Source: Microcaldota archaeon
GTDB lineage: Archaea; Micrarchaeota; Micrarchaeia; Norongarragalinales; UBA10210
NCBI GenBank assembly: GCA_013331595.1
Contig: DUGE01000039.1
Coordinates: 2,441-20,694 of the forward strand
DNA length: 18,254 bases
Direction of reading: 5' to 3'
Each line of letters opens with the position of its first letter. Position 1 is the stretch's first letter. Under the pieces are notes generated by a model. It was not told the origin of the DNA and did not search any database. It saw only the letters and a program-made list of their open reading frames with translations. Positions 13,855-18,254 of this stretch are shown piece after piece. The translations under genes were made by a program, and so were the position numbers.

Positions 13855-15339
13855 AGTCTTTTTCAATTCTTCTGCCAGTGATTTAATCACAACGCGCTTC
13901 TGCTCTCCCGAATCCCTGAAGCGAATAGTGCAGTCGCCTTTCTCAAGAGAATCGTAGTCTATCGTGATGCAGAAGGGCGTTCCGACTTCATCCATGCGGG
14001 CGTAGCGCTTTCCAATGCTCCCGCTTTCATCGTATTCAACGGCGAACCCTTCGTTTCTCAACATTCCAAAAACTTCCCTTGCTTTCACGTCCAATCCATC
14101 CTTTCCCATTAGAGGGAATACGGCACAATCAAGAGGGGCAACAGCCCGGCCGAGCTTGAGCATAGTCTTGTCTTTCTCCTCGTGATAGGCGTCAACTAGA
14201 AGCGTGAAGAACAGGCGGTCCAAGCCGAACGAAGGCTCTATCACGCAGGGAAGGACTTTTTGTTTTGTTTCGTCATCGAAAATGCTCAAGTCCTTGCCAG
14301 AATGCTTTTGGTGCTGCTGCAAGTCGAAATCACCGCGGTCGGCAATGCCCACAAGCTCTTTCCAGCCCCACTCGGGATAATCGTACTCGAAATCCCACGT
14401 TTCCTTCGAATAGTGCGAAAGCTCGGTTGAAACGTGCTGGCGGATGCGCAAGTGCTCGCCGCGCAATCCAACTTGCTCAAGGAAAAACAAGGCCTCGCCA
14501 ATCCAATAGCCAATCCAATCGCTTGAAATGACTTTTTCCTTCAAAAGTTGTTCTAAGGTTTTTTCAATCATCTTGTGCTCTTTGTCCTCCTGCGCTTTGG
14601 CAGTGAGAACTTTGATTTTCAAGTGAAGTCGAGACTTTTCAAAGGCAGGCGATTTTGAAGGGTGGAGGAAATACTCGATTTCCATCTGCTCGAACTCCCG
14701 CGCGCGGAACAGGAAGTTGCGCGGCGAAATCTCGTTGCGAAAAGCCTTTCCGCGCTGGGCAATACCGAACGGAAGCTTCTTGCGCGCGAAACCAGCGATA
14801 GTTTTGAAATCAGTAAAAATAGTTTGGGCAGTCTCAGGGCGGAGGAAAACGGCGTTAGCATCGCTTTCAACCGCACCAACGTGGGTCTTGAACATCAAGT
14901 TGAATTTCTTGGCTTCGGCCAATTCACCCTTGCACTTTTCGCACTTGAGCTTGTGCTCTGCAATAAGGGCGCCCAAGGTTTTCTCATCAAGCCCTTCCAC
15001 TTCAAGCTTCAGCTCGTCTTTCACAAGCTGGTCCGCACGGTAACGGGATTTGCACTTTTTGCATTCGACAAGCGGGTCGGTAAAGCTTTCAAGATGGCCG
15101 CTGGCCTGCCATACTTTCTGCGACGAAACGATAGAACCATCGAGGCCGACCATGTCCTCGCGGCCGCGCACGAAAAAGTTCCACCATGCGGCAGCAATGC
15201 GGTTTTTCACTTCAACCCCGTAGTGCGCATAGTCAAAAAAACCGCCGAGCGGCGAGTAGATTTCAGAATTGGCGAAAACCAAGCCCCTGCGGGCGCACAG
15301 GTTGATGATCTTGTCTATTTTAGACTCCGTTTTCTCCAT
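13846..15339 (-). CDS. glyS: Glycyl-tRNA synthetase (single-chain, class II)
   Basis: Attaches glycine to tRNA-Gly; 497 residues of the homodimeric archaeal/eukaryotic type. The N-terminal RRGLVFANSEIYSPLGGFFDYAHYG is diagnostic. An insertion holds a four-Cys zinc site (C93/C96 and C133/C136). Class II motif 2 starts at FRNEISPRNFLFRAREFEQ (F200 onward) and motif 3 is EPSFGLDRLFFTLL (E368 onward). The C-terminal anticodon-binding domain starts at APLDCAVFPL. The protein is shorter than thermococcal GlyRS (about 570). The ATG at 15339 is supported by GGTG four bases upstream. The leader carries an 18-base palindrome. The gene converges with the PIN toxin and is divergent from nop5. Its position near tdh and kbl links glycine supply and use, though that could be chance. 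Confidence 0.95.
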   Translation of the reverse strand: MEKTESKIDKIINLCARRGLVFANSEIYSPLGGFFDYAHYGVEVKNRIAAAWWNFFVRGREDMVGLDGSIVSSQKVWQASGHLESFTDPLVECKKCKSRYRADQLVKDELKLEVEGLDEKTLGALIAEHKLKCEKCKGELAEAKKFNLMFKTHVGAVESDANAVFLRPETAQTIFTDFKTIAGFARKKLPFGIAQRGKAFRNEISPRNFLFRAREFEQMEIEYFLHPSKSPAFEKSRLHLKIKVLTAKAQEDKEHKMIEKTLEQLLKEKVISSDWIGYWIGEALFFLEQVGLRGEHLRIRQHVSTELSHYSKETWDFEYDYPEWGWKELVGIADRGDFDLQQHQKHSGKDLSIFDDETKQKVLPCVIEPSFGLDRLFFTLLVDAYHEEKDKTMLKLGRAVAPLDCAVFPLMGKDGLDVKAREVFGMLRNEGFAVEYDESGSIGKRYARMDEVGTPFCITIDYDSLEKGDCTIRFRDSGEQKRVVIKSLAEELKKTLQ

Positions 15340-15362
15340 TTTACACCAGCATGGTAATTAAC

Positions 15363-15380
15363 TGCAAAACGCGTTTTGCA
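15363..15380. repeat. 18-base perfect palindrome in the GlyRS leader
   Basis: TGCAAAACGCGTTTTGCA is its own reverse complement. It lies 24 bases upstream of the GlyRS ATG, inside the predicted leader. It could be a protein-binding site or an RNA hairpin. It is not followed by a T run in the GlyRS direction. Confidence 0.5.
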
Positions 15381-15416
15381 CGCTGCGAAGGCTCGTGCCT
15401 GAGCACTCGCAACTTG

Positions 15417-15457
15417 GCAAACTACGATTCAACCTATAAACGATTGGGGTAGTTTGC
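15417..15457. repeat. Inverted repeat spanning the glyS/nop5 divergent promoters
   Basis: GCAAACTAC (15417-15425) and GTAGTTTGC (15449-15457) are perfect 9-base arms around a 23-base spacer. The spacer holds the minus TATA, and the right arm touches the plus TATA. Confidence 0.5.
15433..15442 (-). promoter_or_regulatory. TATA box for glyS
   Basis: Minus-strand CGTTTATAGG predicts a start near 15410 and a leader of about 70 bases. Confidence 0.4.
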
Positions 15458-15464
15458 TATAAAA
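15456..15464 (+). promoter_or_regulatory. TATA box for the nop5 operon
   Basis: GCTATAAAA predicts a start near 15485 and a leader of about 50 bases. A second candidate, GTTTTAAAAC at 15493-15502, would give a leader of about 17 bases. Confidence 0.45.
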
Positions 15465-15525
15465 ACAACGTTCTACTATTTTAGTTAGGCGAGTTTTAAA
15501 ACGGTTCATTTTGCCAGCCAAGCTT

Positions 15526-15534
15526 AAAGGTGAT
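15526..15534 (+). promoter_or_regulatory. Strong Shine-Dalgarno that sets the nop5 start
   Basis: AAAGGTGAT sits four bases before TTG at 15539, the same arrangement as kbl. The in-frame GTG at 15530 lies inside it and would add three residues. Confidence 0.65.
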
Positions 15535-15538
15535 TCTT

Positions 15539-16834
15539 TTGAAGGCACTGGAAACAAGGAAAAAGTTTTTGGAGAAAGCCAAAAAGCAGACGCAAGAGGC
15601 GCTGTCGCGCAAGGACGCGCTCATAATCCAAGCCGTACGCTCTTTGGACGACTTTGACGACGTCAAGGCCTTGCTGCAACAGCGCATTGCTGAATGGTTT
15701 AAAATCAACTTTCCCGACTTGAGGGCAAACGACGAGCTTATCGCAAGAATAGCCGCCGAGTTCGGCGGGAAGGAAAACTTCAGCGAGAAAAAACTGGCCG
15801 AAATTGTTGGCGAACCGAAGGCAGAGGCCATAATGCGAGTGAAGGGCGAGAGCTTCGGCGCCGCTTTTGACAAGGCCGATTCCCACGCGATGCAAACGCT
15901 CGGAAAGCAGATAGTCGGGCTGATGGAAGCTAGAAAGGAAACACAGGAGTACGTTACAAGCCTCGTTGAAAAGGAACTGAAGAACGTCGCTTACCTGACC
16001 GACCCGATTCTTGCAGCAAGGCTCCTTTCCCTCGCGGGTTCAATCGAGAACCTTGCCGAAATGCCCGCCTCGACAATCCAAGTCATCGGCGCGGAAAACT
16101 CGCTATTCAAGCACTTGCGCCAACACACCGCACCGCCCAAGCACGGCGTGATATTCCAGCACCCTGCAATCAACGGCGCACCACTAGAACAGAGGGGAAG
16201 AATCGCAAGGGCGCTTGCGGCAAAGATTTCGATTGCAGCCAGGGCGGATTATTACACTGGCAACTTTATCGCAGAAAAGCTCAAGGAACAGTTTGAAAAG
16301 CGTTTGACGCAAGTTCACGAAGCGCCCATTAAACCGAGGAAGCCTTCGATGATTAGGAATGACTTCCGCGATAGGGAGAGAAGGCCAGACCACGGAGGAG
16401 GCTTTTCAGAGAAAAGACCACCCTTCAGGCCTAGAGGCGAGGGTGATTTCCGCCCAAGACGCGAAGGAGACTTCCGTGAAAGAGACAGGAGACCAAACTT
16501 TTCAGAAGGCAGACCGCCGTTCAAGCCAAGAGGCGAAGGGAATTTCCGCCCTAGAGACAGTGGCGATTTTCGCGATAGGGAAAGGAGACCAACCCAAGGC
16601 GGTTTTCCAGAAAGAAGGCCGAACTTCTCAGAAGGCAGACCGCCCTTCAAGCCAAGAGACCAGGGCGTTCAACCAAGACGCGAAGGCGACTTCCGGCCTC
16701 GCCCAAAGCCAGAGTTCAGGCAAGAGCAAGGCGATCCCAGGCCAAGCGGCGAATCCAAACCCAGCGGTGGCTTTAGGCCCAAGTGGAGCGGCGGGAACAA
16801 GGGCAAAGGCAAATTCCGCAAAAACCGCCATTAA
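15539..16834 (+). CDS. nop5: Nop5/Nop56-58 homologue, N-terminally short with an Arg-rich repeat tail
   Basis: The scaffold protein of the box C/D sRNP that guides rRNA 2'-O-methylation, 431 residues. It begins directly at the coiled-coil region (KKFLEKAKKQTQEALSRKD, then SLDDFDDVKALLQQRIAEWF). The Nop domain follows with its signature PASTIQVIGAENSLFKHLR and PPKHGVIFQHPAINGAPLEQRG ... KISIAARADYYTG. Archaeal Nop5 normally has about 120 further N-terminal residues that bind fibrillarin. Here an in-frame TAA at 15497-15499 closes the frame upstream, so that domain is absent from this gene. From about residue 262 to the end (about 170 residues) the protein is disordered, with repeats such as RRPNFSEGRPPFKPR and GDFRPRREGDF, and a basic terminus (GNKGKGKFRKNRH). 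The start is TTG at 15539, set by AAAGGTGAT. The HAD and fibrillarin genes follow in the same operon. Confidence 0.9.
   Translation: MKALETRKKFLEKAKKQTQEALSRKDALIIQAVRSLDDFDDVKALLQQRIAEWFKINFPDLRANDELIARIAAEFGGKENFSEKKLAEIVGEPKAEAIMRVKGESFGAAFDKADSHAMQTLGKQIVGLMEARKETQEYVTSLVEKELKNVAYLTDPILAARLLSLAGSIENLAEMPASTIQVIGAENSLFKHLRQHTAPPKHGVIFQHPAINGAPLEQRGRIARALAAKISIAARADYYTGNFIAEKLKEQFEKRLTQVHEAPIKPRKPSMIRNDFRDRERRPDHGGGFSEKRPPFRPRGEGDFRPRREGDFRERDRRPNFSEGRPPFKPRGEGNFRPRDSGDFRDRERRPTQGGFPERRPNFSEGRPPFKPRDQGVQPRREGDFRPRPKPEFRQEQGDPRPSGESKPSGGFRPKWSGGNKGKGKFRKNRH
16396..16710 (+). repeat. Degenerate tandem repeats inside the nop5 tail
   Basis: Three related units begin near 16396, at 16496 and at 16622. 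The last two are 126 bases (42 codons) apart and share RRPNFSEGRPPFKPR, with mostly third-position differences. That pattern suggests duplication followed by selection on the protein sequence. Confidence 0.7.
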
Positions 16835-16852
16835 AACGAAAAGGCGGTTCTC

Positions 16853-17521
16853 TTGAGCGGGAAGATTAAAGTCGTTTCCTTCGACTTTGACGGCACCCTT
16901 GTGACCCTAGAACTTGAAGAACAGTTTTGGGACCAGGAAATCCCACGGCTTTACGCCCAGCAGCATAACACCAGCTTAGCAAAAGCCAGGCTAGTTTGGG
17001 CTGAAGAACTAAACAAGGTTAGCGGAGAGAAGCTCGAGTGGTTTGACGCCAAGTGGTGGTTCGACCGGCTTGGATTAAAGCAAGACCATAGGAAGGAATT
17101 GCGCGACTTGAAGCATTTGGTAAAAGAATATCCTGAAGCGCGGGGCGTCCTGAAAAAGCTTAGAAAGAAAGGATTCAAAATCGTGATTTTCTCAAATGCG
17201 CATAGGGATTTTCTCGACCTCAAGCTTGAAGTAACCGGACTTGCAAAGCATTTCGATGAAATTTACTCGCTTACGAGCGACTTCAAGGAGTTGAAAAGCA
17301 AGCGATTATTCAAATGGCTTGCGCGCAAGATGAAAGTCAAGCCTTCGCAAATAATACACGTTGGAGACTTGTACGACGATGACGTCTTAACACCTGCAAA
17401 GGCAGGAGTGCTAACGGTATTCCTAGACAGGAGCGGCAAGAGCAGGCGGAAGGCGGAGAGGACCGCAAGGAATCTAAACGAGTTTTACGAAATCGTATTG
17501 CAAGAGGATGGAAGGAAATGA
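16853..17521 (+). CDS. HAD-superfamily hydrolase
   Basis: A 222-residue haloacid dehalogenase-type phosphatase. Motif I is SFDFDGTLV (nucleophile D11, acid D13). A helical cap covers about residues 18-95. Motif II is IVIFSNA (S114), a motif III lysine lies within KSKRLFKWLARKMKVKP, and motif IV is HVGDLYDDDVLTPAKAG (D172, with D176/D177). All catalytic groups are present. The substrate cannot be deduced; the class includes phosphoglycolate and nucleotide phosphatases. The start is TTG at 16853, 18 bases after the nop5 stop. It sits between nop5 and fibrillarin and overlaps the fibrillarin start by four bases (ATGA), so it is translated as part of that operon. A role tied to the RNA methylation complex is only an inference from position. 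Confidence 0.85.
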   Translation: MSGKIKVVSFDFDGTLVTLELEEQFWDQEIPRLYAQQHNTSLAKARLVWAEELNKVSGEKLEWFDAKWWFDRLGLKQDHRKELRDLKHLVKEYPEARGVLKKLRKKGFKIVIFSNAHRDFLDLKLEVTGLAKHFDEIYSLTSDFKELKSKRLFKWLARKMKVKPSQIIHVGDLYDDDVLTPAKAGVLTVFLDRSGKSRRKAERTARNLNEFYEIVLQEDGRK

Positions 17522-18168
17522 AGGAAATTTTCAAAGGAGTTTTCCAGGAAGGCCCGCGGCTTTACACGCGAAACCTCGTGAAAGGCTTCAAGGTGCATGG
17601 GGAAAAGCTCGTGCAAAAGGAAGGCATAGAGTATCGCGAGTGGAACCCGTTCCAAAGCAAACTAGGCTCGGCAATATCGCTAGGCATCAAGGAATTCCCT
17701 TTTGCCCAAGGCACTAAAGTCCTTTACTTAGGCGCTGCCCATGGCGTGACTCCAAGCTTTGTTTCAGACATCGTTGGAAAGAAGGGCGAGGTTTACTGCA
17801 TTGAAATCGCGCCCATCGCCATGCGTGACCTCATCCGAGTTTGCGAACAGCGGGACAACATGATTCCAATCCTCGCCGACGCGCGGCATCCTGAGGAATA
17901 CGCTGAAGTGGGAAAAGTGGACGTGGTTTTTGAAGACGTTGCAGACCCGCAGCAGGCTGAAATCCTCATTGAAAACGCGCGTTTTCTCGCCAAAGGCGGC
18001 TTTGCATTAATCGCAATAAAGTCAAGGGCAATAGATTCGGTCCAAAAACCCACGAAAGTCTATCAAACCATTAAAGAAAAACTGTCAGGCACTTTTGACA
18101 CCGAGCAGGAAATAGTTTTGGACAAGTTCGAGAAAGACCACTTGTTTTTAGTCTTGAGGAAAAAATAG
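17518..18168 (+). CDS. flpA: Fibrillarin-like rRNA/tRNA 2'-O-methyltransferase
   Basis: The SAM-dependent methyltransferase subunit of the box C/D sRNP, 216 residues. The N-terminal beta domain reads LYTRNLVKGFKVHGEKLV and is followed by EYREWNPFQSKLGSAI, a family signature. The Rossmann SAM motif is VLYLGAAHGVTPSFVSD (V68 onward). Later motifs are EIAPIAMRDL, ADARHPEEY, VFEDVADPQQAEIL and AIKSRAID, where the family's catalytic D and K lie. The length is close to the usual 225-230 residues and the protein looks complete. The ATG at 17518 overlaps the HAD stop by four bases. Its usual docking site, the Nop5 N-terminal domain, is missing from the Nop5 encoded upstream in this operon. Confidence 0.95.
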   Translation: MKEIFKGVFQEGPRLYTRNLVKGFKVHGEKLVQKEGIEYREWNPFQSKLGSAISLGIKEFPFAQGTKVLYLGAAHGVTPSFVSDIVGKKGEVYCIEIAPIAMRDLIRVCEQRDNMIPILADARHPEEYAEVGKVDVVFEDVADPQQAEILIENARFLAKGGFALIAIKSRAIDSVQKPTKVYQTIKEKLSGTFDTEQEIVLDKFEKDHLFLVLRKK

Positions 18169-18215
18169 AATGGCACACTAAAGTTGAAACCGCAATCAGC
18201 CAAGGCTAGAAAAAA

Positions 18216-18224
18216 CTTTTAAGC
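18216..18224 (+). promoter_or_regulatory. TATA box for the next gene
   Basis: CTTTTAAGC is centred about 25 bases before the ATG at 18245, consistent with a leaderless transcript. Confidence 0.4.
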
Positions 18225-18244
18225 CTCAACCGCCAAATTATAGT

Positions 18245-18254
18245 ATGGATACTA
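18245..18254 (+). CDS. Possible start of a leaderless gene, cut by the window end
   Basis: ATG GAT ACT follows a TATA-like box at leaderless spacing. Only three codons are visible, so the product is unknown. Confidence 0.3.

Noticed and set aside
14662..15357. A 231-codon open frame antisense to the GlyRS gene
   Set aside because: It is the reverse reading of a well-identified gene. It has no recognisable domain and does not continue outside that gene.
15302..15405. TGATGA and CTGA motifs near the nop5 promoter, considered as a box C/D guide RNA
   Set aside because: The C-like box lies inside the GlyRS coding region, the spacing is too long, and no C'/D' boxes or terminal stem are visible.
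15411..15470. A GGTTGAATC stretch on the minus strand resembling a tRNA T-loop
   Set aside because: No acceptor, D or anticodon arms can be drawn around it; the paired arms are only 23 bases apart.
16315..16650. A minus-strand repeat protein opposite the nop5 tail
   Set aside because: It simply mirrors the repeats on the coding strand and has no start signal or promoter.
16359..16856. A 165-codon plus-strand frame through the nop5 tail, considered as a sign of a frameshift
   Set aside because: The Nop5 frame stays open to its own stop and keeps conserved repeat residues with third-base variation. The alternative frame is a low-complexity by-product of the repeats.

Overview
The window reads as chromosomal DNA from an archaeon. 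It carries both subunits of the archaea-specific DNA polymerase D, a Nop5/fibrillarin box C/D sRNP locus, a UPF0147 protein and an archaeal/eukaryotic-style single-chain glycyl-tRNA synthetase. Upstream regions have TATA boxes about 25 bases before likely leaderless starts, and several genes have GGTG-type Shine-Dalgarno sites. Tight packing, short overlaps, a cysteine-rich surface protein and a sigma-70-like gene suggest a DPANN-type genome, possibly Diapherotrites. That lineage call is an inference and not proven here.

Layout. 1-485: the possible tail of an unknown gene, then a small UPF0147 protein. 560-1936 (minus): a secreted, membrane-anchored Cys-rich protein with three modules. 2093-2713: a protein I do not recognise. 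2831-7832: the polD operon (DP1 exonuclease subunit, DP2 polymerase subunit), the best identified part of the window. 7839-10767: an accessory-looking stretch with a bacterial sigma-70-like protein (minus), a divergent unknown protein sharing its promoter, and an AbrB-PIN toxin-antitoxin pair (minus). 10822-13150: divergent kbl and SDR-type tdh, which together convert threonine to glycine and acetyl-CoA. 13218-13854: a second toxin-antitoxin pair (RHH-PIN). 13846-15339 (minus): glycyl-tRNA synthetase. 15539-18168: an operon of nop5, a HAD-family hydrolase and fibrillarin. The window ends at the likely start of another leaderless gene.

How the genes work together. DP1 and DP2 form the replicative heterodimer, and DP2 ends in a PCNA-binding-like peptide. 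Tdh and Kbl make glycine, which GlyRS can charge. Nop5 and fibrillarin form the core of the 2'-O-methylation machine.

The most unusual points are: (1) a sigma-70 region 2 plus region 4 protein in an archaeon; (2) a Nop5 that lacks the N-terminal fibrillarin-binding domain although fibrillarin is encoded in the same operon; (3) a long Arg/Gly/Phe/Pro-rich repeat tail on that Nop5; (4) two unrelated PIN toxin-antitoxin pairs placed symmetrically behind the divergent threonine-catabolism genes, each with a palindromic candidate operator. No tRNA, rRNA, CRISPR array or insertion sequence was recognised. No gene-free stretch exceeds about 200 bases.
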